DNA of 64,000 nucleotides from the NCBI GenBank assembly GCA_036873135.1, contig JAPTYO010000022.1:7717785-7781784 (forward strand). The letters are read 5' to 3'. Position 1 is the stretch's first letter; each line of letters begins with the position of its first letter. The translations under genes and the position numbers were made by a program. Positions 32,001-41,172 of this stretch are shown here, in pieces. Below the pieces are notes generated by a model. That model saw only the letters and a list, made by a program, of their open reading frames with translations, ran no database searches and had not been told where the DNA came from. This DNA comes from Clarkia xantiana subsp. parviflora (lineage: Eukaryota; Streptophyta; Magnoliopsida; Myrtales; Onagraceae).

Positions 32001-32929
32001 TACCGCTGGTAATAGTGCGCCAGTGATTCGTCGGGTCTTTGCACCACCTGGGTCAGGGACCTCACGCTCTTCAATAAACGCCTCCGACCCTGGTACTGCT
32101 GAATGAATCGGTCGTGCATGTCTGCCCAGCAAGTGATGCAGCCTGGGGGTAGACTAAAGAACCAGGTCAGGGCTCTTTCTCCAAGCGTGTTTGGGAACAG
32201 CGTACACACTATGTCTTCACTCGGAGCTCTTCCCAGACACGCCATGAGGTGCTTCTGGACATGGCGAACTGGATCTCCTTCGCCATCATACTCCTTTATC
32301 GTGGGGATGCCTAGCCCAGGCGGGGCTAGGGTGTCGATGAGTCGGGGGACGAAGGGATGAGTGGATCGATCCCTTAGCTCCGACACCAGCGGCTTCTGTT
32401 CTCCCATGCAGATGTTCACGATCTTTACCACCTGGTCGGGAGTGATGGGACCATTCAAGGGAATGGTCCTGTGCTGTACTGGTCCTGGCCCATCGACCAC
32501 GAACCTCTCCGGCTGACCGGTTGCCTTACCTCTGTCCTGGCCTCGGGGCGGGGCTTCCTGTACGTTCCGACCCTCTGTTGGCGGGGCCACTTCCTCCAAC
32601 GGGGGCATCTCCTCCTGCCTCCTTGCAGCCTCTCTCCGATCCAAGAGAGCCTCTACGGCCGCCAGAAACATGGGCATGGCTTCCGCCACGGCCCTCGTCA
32701 AGTCTGCAGCTGGGGGAGCCTCCTGCCCCCTATTGCCCTGGTGCTGAGGAGCAATATCTTCGGGATCTCCATTGTGCCCCCCTGTCTGGGAGAGCTCAGC
32801 CGGAGGATGGTTCTGGTTTTCCTCCTGTTCTGGTACTGAATCCAGGTTTGTTGCAGCGGGGTGACGGGAACCACCGGATTGTCCCTGTCTTCTGTGCTTG
32901 CCAGCCGCCATTGATCGAGTAGAAGGCAT
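29051..32929 (-). CDS. E3 Gag-protease-RT-RNase H polyprotein
   Basis: One open frame of about 1290 residues from the ATG near 32929 (MPSTRSMAAGKHRRQGQSGG). In order: a disordered N-terminus; capsid block (DPVRHVQKHLMACLGRAPSE, TWFFSLPPGCITCWADMHDR) at about residues 150-360; a CHHC zinc knuckle (YCRFHRANGHDTNHC); a run of Arg-Ser dipeptides near residue 515; protease (IDGGSSSDILF); RT (CVDFRDLNKACPKDF, MPFGLINAGATYQRM, YVDDMLVKS); RNase H (VYYVSKAFAKSELNYPAVEK). It ends at TAG (29051-29053), exactly where E4 has TGG before the archaeal RNase H. Frame continuity implies recent activity. The reading frame is also open upstream into the LTR, so the start is chosen by homology with E1 and E4. 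Confidence 0.92.
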   Translation of the reverse strand: MPSTRSMAAGKHRRQGQSGGSRHPAATNLDSVPEQEENQNHPPAELSQTGGHNGDPEDIAPQHQGNRGQEAPPAADLTRAVAEAMPMFLAAVEALLDRREAARRQEEMPPLEEVAPPTEGRNVQEAPPRGQDRGKATGQPERFVVDGPGPVQHRTIPLNGPITPDQVVKIVNICMGEQKPLVSELRDRSTHPFVPRLIDTLAPPGLGIPTIKEYDGEGDPVRHVQKHLMACLGRAPSEDIVCTLFPNTLGERALTWFFSLPPGCITCWADMHDRFIQQYQGRRRLLKSVRSLTQVVQRPDESLAHYYQRYTASVAEIDEEISEGETIRTFIRNLTAPYGSDLMHSVAEKAVWNMEALQKRVKRQIDVQESKIAARELEPPKSNKGKQSVKPFDDRKSKGKPDSSKNRGRPDRRDDRRSSRKDKWEDLDIPLNCSMAEVLTVMERQGISRYPPKKDGEFLGSRTDRYCRFHRANGHDTNHCRELKKEIEKLIQKGKLKEFVGDKRCRSRSRSRSRSRSRSRDRSPKKKRTDPESSGARKERRVINVIHGGFAAGGDTSSAREVYASRIPTAVVLGKRSRSWTLKEEMVISFSSEDLIGVETPHDDALVVTLDVDGFEMKRILIDGGSSSDILFMDALEAMGKTKKDLKEANFPMVGFSGSTSYPLGVITLPVEFGSGWKSERRNVEFVVVDSAGTYNAIIGRTTINPLMAVASTVHQKMKFPTDHGVGEVKGDQVASRKCYVNATRRRRREAMTVLQTDTDPREEFGRPAPVEDLKEVEIDGPQRKVKIGSALTEETAQKLVELLKEFKVLFAWSPSDMPGISPDVIVHELKIDPAIKPITQKRRPMGTDKKIAIQQEVGRLLDAGFIKELRFQIWVANPVLVKKTNGKWRMCVDFRDLNKACPKDFYPLPRIDQLVDATSGHELLSFMDAYSGYNQIKMAKEDAPHTAFYADSDIYHYDVMPFGLINAGATYQRMVNKLFGDMLGETMEAYVDDMLVKSRQAEDHVHNLTMAFERMRLHQVRLNPTKCAFGVHSGKFLGFMVSQRGIEVNPEKLRAIEEMQSPINHREVQVLNGRLAAMNRFLSKASDRSMPFFEFLRANKKFEWTAKCEEAFQALKQHLRTLLPLAKPVPGEPLYLYLAVSEFAISSVLVKIVEGNQVPVYYVSKAFAKSELNYPAVEKYLFELIITARKLRPYFHAHEITVLTNQHLKHFLNRPDASGRLVKWAVELSEFRIHFAPRTAIKGQALADFIAESTAPDLEETGPVEGATMEVPIEKQPERAEQSEQPNKENT

Positions 32930-32949
32930 ATCAGCTTTTTGTTTGCTTC

Positions 32950-32964
32950 CCACAGACGGCGCCA
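32950..32964 (-). promoter_or_regulatory. E3 primer-binding-site-like motif
   Basis: On the minus strand TGGCGCCGTCTGTGGG follows the 5' LTR end CCAACAT directly. It matches E2 and E4. Confidence 0.65.
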
Positions 32965-32965
32965 A

Positions 32966-33663
32966 TGTTGGATCACGGTGGAACTCCGGTACGGACTTTG
33001 ACGACAATCCTAGCTCCTTTGCTCCACGCAATCCTGCAAGAGGGGATAGACCGGGCGGTGACCCAGAATCCCTCTCCGATGCTTAAATGAGTATATCGTA
33101 TGACTGGCAAGCAGCAATCTCAAAGTGTATTGAATTCAACGTTTGTGTTCTGAGGTGATCTCTTTGCCTTTTTATAGGCAAAGAGATGCCTCAGGTACCT
33201 GGCGAACCGTTGGGGGTGGTTAGCCCGTATCCCGCATATCTCGGATGTGATCTCGCGTATCTCAGCCATGCCCCGCGTATCTCGGCCACGCTCCGTGTAT
33301 CTTAACCACGTTCCGCGTATCTCGGCCACGCCCCGCACATCTTGGCCTTATCCTCTGATAATCGAGTCCCGACTCTCGTCGGGGACTCCAGAGTTATCTC
33401 GTTGTGTCACCGCTCGGGGCCCCTCGTCATCGTGACAGGGCCAATCATTCTCAGGGATTCATCATCGGGGCCTACTTAAAGGCTTCTCATCGGGAGCTTC
33501 CAGCTCCACTGTCGGGACCGACTCTGTCGGGACTTTGCCTTGTCGGGACTCCCTTCGTCGGGACCCTTCTCCTAGGTCATCTTGACCTTCATTTTGGGCC
33601 TGGTGGGCCTGTTTGCCGTTTCCTCCCCGTTAAAGGGCCTGACGGCTGTAATCGAACCCATCA
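32966..33663 (-). repeat. E3 5' LTR (698 bp)
   Basis: It is the same length as the 3' LTR with no indel between them. By hand about 11 substitutions, mostly transitions. It is bounded by TGTTGGATCACGG and AACCCATCA. Confidence 0.9.
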
Positions 33664-33673
33664 CCAGGGTTTT

Positions 33674-33683
33674 AGCTTTTATA
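33674..33683 (-). promoter_or_regulatory. TATA box of E1 antisense gene, cut off by E3
   Basis: The minus strand reads GCTTATAAAAGCTAAAACCC just right of the E3 insertion. The 5' end of the antisense gene (24461 and below) is now 9.2 kb away. In E3 and E4 the equivalent TATA boxes sit about 100-155 bases before the start codon. Confidence 0.6.
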
Positions 33684-34123
33684 AGCAAGAAGACAACTGG
33701 AAGGATTTAATCTTGACCGTAGAAGATGAAACGATTCGATCCTGATCGTCGAGATTAAGAGGACAGTACGGAAGAGACGTGGTGACGTAATAAGTGCTTT
33801 TTCAGAAAGCAACAGTCACGCCGATTTAAGCGTCGTTTCATAATCCCCAGCATTTAATGCTGCAGTAACCGAGGAGTCTCCTTAGATTTGGCAACTGCCC
33901 AGAGAGTCCAGTGGGCCCAAGATAATCATGAGTGAGAAACTCTGTCATACGACAATTGCGCGCAAGGCAAAAGCCTCCGATTGAGATATCAAGAGGCCTG
34001 AAGACAAAAGCCTCCGATGGCAATATCGGGAGGTATGGACCTAAAAGCCTCTGACGACGAGGTCGAAAGGTCTGGAACTGGAAGACACGACGAACTAAAA
34101 GTCCCCCATGTCTTGGGGGAAAA
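33684..34123. other. E1 region upstream of the antisense promoter, ending in the PPT
   Basis: No gene was seen. Three degenerate repeats of AAAAGCCTCCGAT-type occur at 33968-34060. The last bases GTCTTGGGGGAAAA are the polypurine tract; with the preceding TCCCCCA they form a 7-bp inverted repeat (TCCCCCA-TGTCT-TGGGGGA, 34102-34120). The CACGACGAACTAAAAGTCCC segment before it is conserved in E3 and E4. Confidence 0.6.
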
Positions 34124-36158
34124 TGATGGGTTCCGATGTAATCGTTAGCCCCGTTAACAGCCAATGGACGGCGAGTAGGTCCAGTGGGCCTCGTGAAAAG
34201 CCTGGAAGGCTCAGAAGCCCATTACGAAGGGTCCCGACTTCGGCGGTCCCGATATATGAGCTGAATGCTCCCGACGAGAAGCCTCTGAGCAGGCCCCGAT
34301 ATGCCTTAGTAAAGGCCCCGATAATAAAGCCCCGCGGAGGCTGGACCTGTCTCGTGAGACAAAAGGTCCTGGGCTCCTCGATATTGTCTCTGGGGGGCAG
34401 CTCTTCGACGACCCTTCTAATATGGTCCCTTGGGTAAACTTCTAACTCTTCTTTGTTTACTATTTGCAGCCAAGAAGGTATCTGTGCTGACCGATCTATT
34501 CCTTAAGCAGGGGGAGACTGATGCTGTCCGCCCCTCGCGGAAGAGGAAGTCCGCCAAGAAGGCTGCTGCTCGGTCGGGGTCTCCTTCAGCGGAGCAACCT
34601 AAACGGAAGCGGGTGGATCTGGACCAGCTTTTTGATGTCCAGAATGCTGAAGAAGGTAAAAAGCTCCGACTTGCTATAAAATCATACAGGAGGATGGTCC
34701 CGAAGGATTTGATACTTTCAACCAAAGAAGCCCGTATCGCTGACGTCAAACGAATCCTTCGAGGCGAAACTCCTCGTGTCTTGAAGGCGGGCTATTATCA
34801 TTTTCGCGGGAAGGATCAATACGTCTCCCGACGTATCATTTGGTGTAAGAATCCCGATGAACTTCCTGACTACATTTCTGAAGCTTCTCATCCTCCAGGT
34901 GTAGGTCGCTCGGGAGCTCCATCAGGTGCCGCAGCTTCCGTGGACGCACCGTCTTCAGCGGGGGTGCCTTCCTCAGCTGGAGAGAAGGCTCCAACTGGCG
35001 AACAGTTTCGTCAGGTGGAAACTTTGGACTCCTCCGAGGAGACTGACGAGGGTGGCTCCCTCCATCAGCATCGGAAGACGGGGCAATCCCCCTTGAAACC
35101 AACCCCTCAGGGGCCGCCTCCTTCATCTTCTCCGCAGCAGCGGCAGCCATCGCCTATCCATGAGTTCACTCCTTCCCCTGTTCGGGCCGAGACGGAGGCA
35201 TGCCCTTCCACTCATCGTCCTCTTTCTCCTCTTGCTCTTGATGGGAGCTTCTACAGGCCCTTTGATTCTTCACAAGAGAATGCCCCCTGGACTCCTATCC
35301 AGACGCTTCAAGGAGTCCCGCTCACACAAGGGGAGCAGGATCGGGAGCTGGCAGGCTCGATCCTGCCTACTATGCGGCATCTGATTTGCCTCAATCGGAC
35401 GCATATGCAGCGGGATGTCAGGGATATGGCCGTGCGCCGCATAGAGGTAAAACTTCGCTTCTTTCTTTTTGATGATAAATCGGGTCGTTTGCCCATTAAC
35501 ACTTTTCCTTCTTATTGCAGGAGCTCGGGGACTACAACCGCCTCATCGGGTATGTCATTGCCTACGATGAGTCCCGGGAGCGGGACCGAGGGATCCGCGA
35601 GCAGCTTCAGGAGGATCTCAAGGCCTCCCAGTCTTCGCGGGGAAAGCTTGTCAAGCCTAGAATGAGATAACTCTGGAGTCCCCGACAGAAGTTGGGACTT
35701 GTGATCAGAGGATAAGACCGAGAAACCCGCCTACTAGATAGAGTAGTGGGAAGACGGTTAAAGATATAGATAAACTCCCCCGAGATACGCAGGGCGTGCC
35801 CGAGATACTCGGAGAGTGGGCAAGATACGCGGAGCGTGGGGCGAGATATATGGAATCCCGAACGAGATATACGGAATCGTAGCGAGATATGCGGAATCAT
35901 GGGTAAAACGGCCAATCACGGTCACAGGTAACTGAGTAGCTTCCCCTCCTATATATAGGAGGAAGTTACCTCAGAAAACGATCTATCTAATACGAACTTA
36001 GACTTTTGCTTACCACCCCATTGATCACGTACTCATTTAAGCATCGGAGAGGGATTCTGGGTCACCACCCAGGTCATCCCCTTTTGCAGGATTACGCGGA
36101 GCCCAGGAGTCCGAGCTTTCCGTCAAGGACGTAACGGAGCTTCGCCCGTGATCCAACA
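34124..36158 (+). repeat. E1 3' LTR with internal 1.28-kb insert
   Basis: 34124-34373 and 35656-36158 match the 5' LTR with about five substitutions. Between them, 34374-35655 is foreign and replaces six bases (TAGTGA) of the LTR. Removing it gives 753 bp against 759 bp for the 5' LTR. The LTR end is followed by the CCCTG duplication. Confidence 0.9.
34374..35655 (+). pseudogene. Antisense-gene fragment lodged in E1's 3' LTR
   Basis: The insert carries the end of exon 2 (PSNMVPW), a phase-matching intron with GTAAAC...TTTGCAG, all of exon 3 (KQGETDAVRPSRKRKSAKKA, EEGKKLRLAIKSYRRMVPKD, ILRGETPRVLKAGYYHFRG, SRRIIWCKNPDELPDYISE, ending near VRRIEV), a further intron and the start of exon 4. Exon 3 is closest to E4's (EEGKQLRLAIRLYRRRIPKE, SRRVIWCKDPDQLPDFLSE). 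It is in plus orientation, opposite to E1's own antisense gene. The introns are kept, so it came from DNA or unspliced RNA. The junctions show no clear duplication. The exon-3 frame is undamaged and runs on into the LTR to 35665. Confidence 0.85.
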
Positions 36159-36163
36159 CCCTG

Positions 36164-36624
36164 TTTATAGGGAGAATGTACCGACTTTAAAAGGCGGCTA
36201 CCCTCTTGGGAGGGTTTCTGTCCGGAGGTGACAATCAGGTCGCCACCTCACCATTCTTTAAGAGGAAGGTTTTCTCATGGCGGCTGAAGCAGGCAACAAG
36301 CAGGTCGCCGCCTCACCATTCCTTAAGAATAAGGTTTCCTCATGGCGGCTGAAGTAGCTCGCCACCTGTCCTTAAGAGGCAGGGTTTTCTTAACAGTTTC
36401 TGGCTGCCGACTCGACTCATACCTTAAGAGGGAGAGTCTTTGAGTGGACTTTTCGTCATTCTTCAGGCGTTGTCTTATTCATCGACATCTTTTTATATCG
36501 GTGTCGACTATTTGTCTTTCTCTTCTCATTCTGAACGTAAGTAGTCGTCGACTTATCTTTAGAAGTCCCGACTCAGACGTTCCCGACTTCCTATTAGCTT
36601 ATACTCAATAATCGTAGCCCAACA
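36164..36624 (-). repeat. E0 5' LTR, 5' portion (continues from 4556)
   Basis: Right of E1's duplication, the sequence continues E0's LTR and ends at CGTAGCCCAACA (36624). On the minus strand it begins TGTTGGGCTACG. The minus strand has CCCTATAAACAGGG across the insertion point, so E1 landed next to the TATA box. Degenerate repeats around CTTAAGARRAAGG lie at 36250-36430. A related copy in the other orientation is at 61961-62316. Confidence 0.75.
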
Positions 36625-37355
36625 ACTGAAAAGTAATCAGAAACATTCTTTGTAGGTAAAAAATGGAGGATATTTATTTATTTTTTTAAATAATCTTCTA
36701 CTAAAATGGTATATTAAGTCTATATAAATACATTAATAAAGATTTCAGTCATTGTATAAGGTGGTATTTTTACAATATATTTTTAGGGGGAACATATTTT
36801 ATGCAGGCGGCCACTTATGCAGAGAAATGATCATGATGAAAAAGAAGAAGATTATGGTAATAAGGATGAACTATTCGTGCACAAAACTGTCAGTTTGGGA
36901 AGTGTTTGTATCCCAGTTATATTATTATTCTTTAACTGAAATCAATCAGAATATCTTGATGATAAAAAAGAAAAAAAAGAAAAAAAAATTGGATGGTTTG
37001 CCTTCTTACATTGACAGTTAGATTTCAAACCAAAATGTATCTATATGTATTAATTTTATATTCTATATGACACTATTACTCTCACTTCATTACTTCTATA
37101 TTCTATCACTTCTCAAAGTTGATTTGGAAGTCATATGCAATTGTTGGCATTTGTTTGTTTGTTTTTTTTTTAACTACGTAACATAATTTCAATTTTATTT
37201 TCATACATGTTAATGCTTATATTTTACGGGTTGGTCCCAGAATAGCGCGGGGTCAACACTTAGTTATTAAAAAAAATGAAAGTAACAATTTTGAAAATTA
37301 TTTTATAAAGAAGTCTAGTTTGGAAAATAATTTGATGGTTAAGCCTAGTTTGAGT
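36625..37355. other. AT-rich intergenic DNA
   Basis: No gene was recognised. The frame at 36752-37021 is composition-driven (poly-A-coded lysines). A segment ACGGGTTGGTCCCAGAATAG near 37230, followed by GCGCGGGGTCAACACTTAGT, is slightly reminiscent of a Helitron 3' end but lacks a convincing hairpin. Confidence 0.4.
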
Positions 37356-37977
37356 TAGGGATGGCAACGGATCTTGGGGCCCCGCTGATCCGCGGGGCCC
37401 CAACCCGGTTTTGACCCGCCGACCCGCGGGTCACGGGTCGGGTCGGGTCCGGGTCTAGAGACCCGGGGCCCCGTAGACCCGCCCCGAATTGCATATATAT
37501 ATAATATATATTTTTTTAAAAAATTTTTATGTTAATATGATCTAACATTTACTAAACAATATGGTTAATATAGTACCTATATAAATAACATGGACCAAAT
37601 TACAAATAGATGTATATTTAGATTTTTAGGATTTGTTAATTTGGTTTTTGAATTTGTATTTGTAATGAATTTGATGTGTTTGTTGTTTATATTTGATTGG
37701 TGTTAGATTTATGTTTTGAATTTATATATAATGTAATATTTTGACAAAAAAAATTGTATTTAACATTGAAAATGAAAAAATAAATTAAAAAAAAAAAAAT
37801 TGTTCACATGACGGGGCGGGTCGGGGCCCCGCGAGTCGACCCGCGGGATTGTTGGCCCGACCAGACCCGCCCCGGAAGGTCCATTTGGCCGGGGCCGGGT
37901 CAGCCAGGCCGACCCGCGGGGCAGGGCGGGTCCGGGGTTGCGAAAACCCGCCCCGACCCGCCTCGTTGCCATCCCTA
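37356..37977. mobile_element. Non-autonomous hAT-type transposon (622 bp)
   Basis: It starts TAGGGATGGCAACG and ends CGTTGCCATCCCTA (14-bp perfect inverted ends), with an exact 8-bp duplication GTTTGAGT at 37348-37355 and 37978-37985. Both subterminal regions (about 37370-37490 and 37810-37965) are GC-rich and consist of GACCCGCGGGTC- and CGGGGCCCCG-like motifs. The middle is AT-rich and non-coding. The 8-bp duplication and the ends match the common plant hAT 'GGGATGGCAA' families. It contains no transposase. Confidence 0.9.
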
Positions 37978-37985
37978 GTTTGAGT

Positions 37986-38497
37986 ATTTATTCAAAAAGA
38001 ATTAGCAGGACCCATATTTGACCACAATTGGGTGACACGTGCCATGATTAGACGAAAGAAGGTTGCATAAAACTCATCCATCAGTGATGAAATTCGACCA
38101 GAAAGGTTTGTTCTCTGCATTGGTCTGCACCAAATGAGGAGTGTAGACTTGGATCGTCGTAAGTTCTCTGCAAGTAGTGAGAATAATGCACGGTGACGTT
38201 TGGTAAAACCAAGTGTCAATCCAGCAAATGAGGTAGCTTCGTGATGTTTGGGATTAACGGGTTTAGATTCCATCCCGGTATTCAGTTTTGAAAAAAAAAA
38301 ACGAACATAATGAATAATAGATATAGAAAAAGTATTTTGATTATTTCGTGAAAATGTAACCAAAATGTCACATTTGTAAGCGTATATAACTAAAAAAACA
38401 CGTTTGAACCAAAAAAAATTACATTAGTAAATGTAAGAAATGATAGGGATGTCGATTCCAAACATCTGAGAACCTCCGACATGTGCGTGTGATACAA
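37986..38497. other. Intergenic DNA, no recognised gene
   Basis: A 123-residue minus-strand frame (38363-37992) is open but matches no family I know and has no clear coding signature. I leave it unassigned. Confidence 0.35.
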
Positions 38498-38523
38498 TGA
38501 TGCAGTGTGATGGGGAAAGATAA

Positions 38524-38960
38524 TGATGTGGGCAAAGTCTCGGATTTGGGCGTGCAAGTACACTTTTCTATGCGGAAACGACGATCTGAGCAAGACCCAT
38601 AGTATACTATGGGGTTTGACGTTTTTAGGCCAAATTTCTTCGTCTAGATGGTAAAATTTGCAGTTTTATGTTACTTTCGGTTTTTTTTTATAAATTGTCA
38701 GTTTTGTTTGGTGCTTTATTGCTAATTTCGGATTTTTTCCTAGGGTTAGGGTTTTAGATTTTTCTATTTAAACTATGTTAGCCGTCATTTACATTCAGTT
38801 TATTGATTTATGAAAAAAAATGGAGGTTTTCCTCTACCCTGTGTCAATTCTTCGGTATTCTTCTGAATCAACAAATTTTTGCGCCTCTATCCAACAAATT
38901 CTCGGCATTCCCTTTCGAATCAACGAGTTTTTGTCTCATCTATCCCATCACGCTGCATCA
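38524..38960 (+). repeat. E5 5' LTR (437 bp)
   Basis: It runs from TGATGTGGGCAAAGTC to GCTGCATCA, followed by TAGGTATCAGATTCC, a mutated initiator-Met primer site. It is the same LTR family as mini-E5 but inserted in the opposite direction inside mini-E5's left LTR. Confidence 0.8.
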
Positions 38961-38992
38961 GATAGGTATCAGATTCCAGTCGATCTTGCGCG

Positions 38993-39955
38993 ATGCCATT
39001 GAAACGTCCAGGTCAAGCTGATGCAGGCCAACAACCGGCGGGCAACGATGAATGGCGACGTTTCTACGACCTACAACAACGTCAGATTGATGATCTGACA
39101 CAGCGAATTGAGGAAGTCCATAATCGCGAAGATGATGAGATCCCCTCTACTGAAAACCCTTTCTCGAGACATCACCAACCAACACAAGACCGGCGTTGGG
39201 AACTAGGGTTTCGGATGGACATACCGGAATTCAATGGTGGCCTTAAAGGTGATGACTATATCAATTGGTTGGCTCAAGTGGGAGAATTACTGGAATACAA
39301 GGAGGTTCCAGACGACAAGCGTGTGCTCCTGGTTGCAACCCTTCTGCGTGGACACGCGCAAGCCTGGTGGCAACAATTGAAGAATTCTCGTGTTCGTCAG
39401 GGTAAGGCAAAGATCACATCTTGGGACAAATTTAAGAGGAAGCTTAAGGCTGCGTTCTTGCCATATAATTACGAAAGGGAATTTCATCAACGCTTTCAAC
39501 TTCTTTGTCAAGGCGCTCGTTCTGTTGATGAATATACTCAGGAATTCTACCAGCTGTAGTCTTGCACTGACCTTTCCGAATCCTCTGAACATATGGTTTC
39601 TCGTTATATCTTTGGTCTGCGTGTGCAATTGCAGGACGTGCTCAATTTGTTTGATCCTCTGAGTGTGTATCTGAAGCTTATCAACGTGCTTTACAAGCAG
39701 AAAAGCAAGCTGCTCGGCGTGCCAATATTGGGTTTCGCCAATCCAGTTCCAATGGTCCATCTACACCCACTCCCCGCGGAACCACCGAGCAACCAACGCT
39801 CCCACCAGTTCGAGCCTCTACGGCACCCCCCCAAGGTTGCGGTGGCGGAGGACTGCGCTGCTTCAAGTGTGGTGAACCTGGCCATCGACAATCTGAGTGT
39901 CGGAAATCAGCCACGGGCACACGAGGTCTTTTCACTGACACTGCTGGAGAGGTAA
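38993..39955 (+). pseudogene. E5 gag (chromovirus-like)
   Basis: The frame starts MPLKRPGQADAGQQPAGNDE. The capsid part reads WELGFRMDIPEFNGGLKGDD, INWLAQVGELLEYKEVPDDK, AQAWWQQLKNSR, SWDKFKRKLKAAFLPYNYER. A TAG at 39557 interrupts it. The same frame resumes (39593, MVSRYIFGLRVQLQDVLNLF) until a frameshift near 39690. In the shifted frame a CCHC knuckle is seen near 39858 (CFKCGEPGHRQSEC). This is typical Ty3/gypsy Gag of the chromovirus type, clearly different from the Tat Gag of E1, E3 and E4. Confidence 0.85.
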
Positions 39956-40005
39956 CTGATTATGATGCTCATTATGATAATCCTGTCTATGATACCTATG
40001 ATGAT

Positions 40006-41172
40006 GTGGTTGAAGAGCATGTCGCTGGAGATACTGGTGATATTTTAATGGTGCGGCGCACATTCCTAACGTCTCGAGCCCCAGAAGCAGATGCTACTTG
40101 GCTGCGCACCAACCTATTCCAGTCAACGTGCATTATCGGCGGAAAGGTGTGCAGCTTCATTATCGACACAGGCAGTTGCGAAAACGTGATTTCAGATACG
40201 GAAGTCATGAAGTTAGGTCTTACTGTGGACAATCATCCGAAGCCATATAAGCTTGCTTGGCTCAAAAGGGTATGGATATCACTGTCTCTAAACGTGCTCT
40301 TGTGCAGTTCTCTATTGGCACTAAATATAATGATCAGATATCATGTGATGTGGTTCCTATGGATGCTTGTCATTTACTTCTTGGTCGTCCCTGGCAATAT
40401 GATCTTGATGTGCAGCATAGCGGTCGTTCCAACACCTATTCCTTCTTATTTCATGGCAAGAAAATAGTGTTGGTTTCGAGCAAGCCTCGCACTACATCTG
40501 TCGCGTGCGAACAGAAACAAACTACATTATTATCTCGTGCCCCTTTTCAGGCTGCGTTGGAGGACTCAAAAATAGTGTATTTTGTTAAAATAATGTATTT
40601 GTAGGCAAGCCTTAGTGGGGACCATCCATACCTCGTTGCCCCAATAAGCCGTCAATTCTAGTGAATTGTCTGCTGTATTTTCTCATGAAATTGGAGCTAA
40701 TCATTCTGCAGATGTGCCGATAGCAGTTCAGACTTTATTGAAGGAATTTGATGACGTATTCCATGAGTCCCTCCCACCTGAGTTGCCCCCTTTACGGGAT
40801 ATTCAACACCATATTGATCTAGTTCTTGGTGTGGCTCTGCCTAATCGGCCGCATTATCGGATGAGCCCGAAGGAATATGAGGAGCTGCGTAGGCAAGTTG
40901 AAGAATTACTCGCTAAGGGTCACATTCGTGAGAGCCTTAGGCCCTGCGCTGTCCCAGCCCTCCTCACCCCCAAAAAGGACGGCACCTGGCGCATGTGTGT
41001 CGACAGTTGGGCAATCAATAAAATAACGGTACGCTATCATTTTCCTATTCCTCGTTTGGATGACTTATTGGATCAACTGGGTGGCGCTTGCATGTTCAGC
41101 AAACTGGATTTAAAGAGTGGTTACCATCAGATTCGGATCCGATTGGGGGACGAATGGAAGACAACTTTTAAA
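40006..41172 (+). pseudogene. E5 protease and truncated reverse transcriptase
   Basis: The protease active site is SFIIDTGSCENVIS (frame 40006). A shift near 40255 moves it to frame 40257, with CHLLLGRPWQYDLDVQHSGR. After a further break, 40666-41181 encodes RT from [20 protein letters not shown] through [54 protein letters not shown] and TTFKTH. It stops short of the MPFGL and YxDD motifs because mini-E5's LTR begins at about 41173. The remaining pol and the 3' LTR are missing. Confidence 0.88.

Larger units (their letters stand above)
24463..33663 (-). mobile_element. E3: nearly intact Tat-lineage LTR retrotransposon
   Basis: Two 698-bp LTRs (24463-25160 and 32966-33663) flank a complete minus-strand gag-pol. 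The target duplication is CCAGG (24457-24461 and 33664-33668), with one extra A next to the left LTR. The target is E1 sequence between the start region of the antisense gene and its TATA box. Gag-pol is interrupted by only two stop codons. The plus-strand antisense gene is reduced to about 0.4 kb. By hand the LTRs differ at about 11 positions, more than E1's. Confidence 0.92.
4557..36158 (+). mobile_element. E1: Tat-lineage LTR retrotransposon split by E2 and E3
   Basis: The limits are TGATGGGTTCC at 4557 and GATCCAACA at 36158, with an exact 5-bp duplication CCCTG at 4552-4556 and 36159-36163. Removing E2 (11939-21524) and E3 (24463-33663) leaves about 12.8 kb. The order is 5' LTR, PBS, gag, protease, RT, RNase H, archaeal-type RNase H, integrase, tandem repeats, antisense gene, PPT and 3' LTR. 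The coding region is full of frameshifts, yet the two LTRs differ at only about five positions outside the extra insert in the 3' LTR. E1 split E0's LTR close to its TATA box. Confidence 0.9.

Noticed and set aside
37201..37265. Possible Helitron 3' end (ends CTTAGT near a GCGCGGGG stretch)
   Set aside because: No clean terminal hairpin 10-12 bases before the end and no matching TC start found.
37992..38363. 123-residue minus-strand frame as a host gene
   Set aside because: No recognised domain, no promoter or splice context, surrounded by transposon insertions. Treated as chance.
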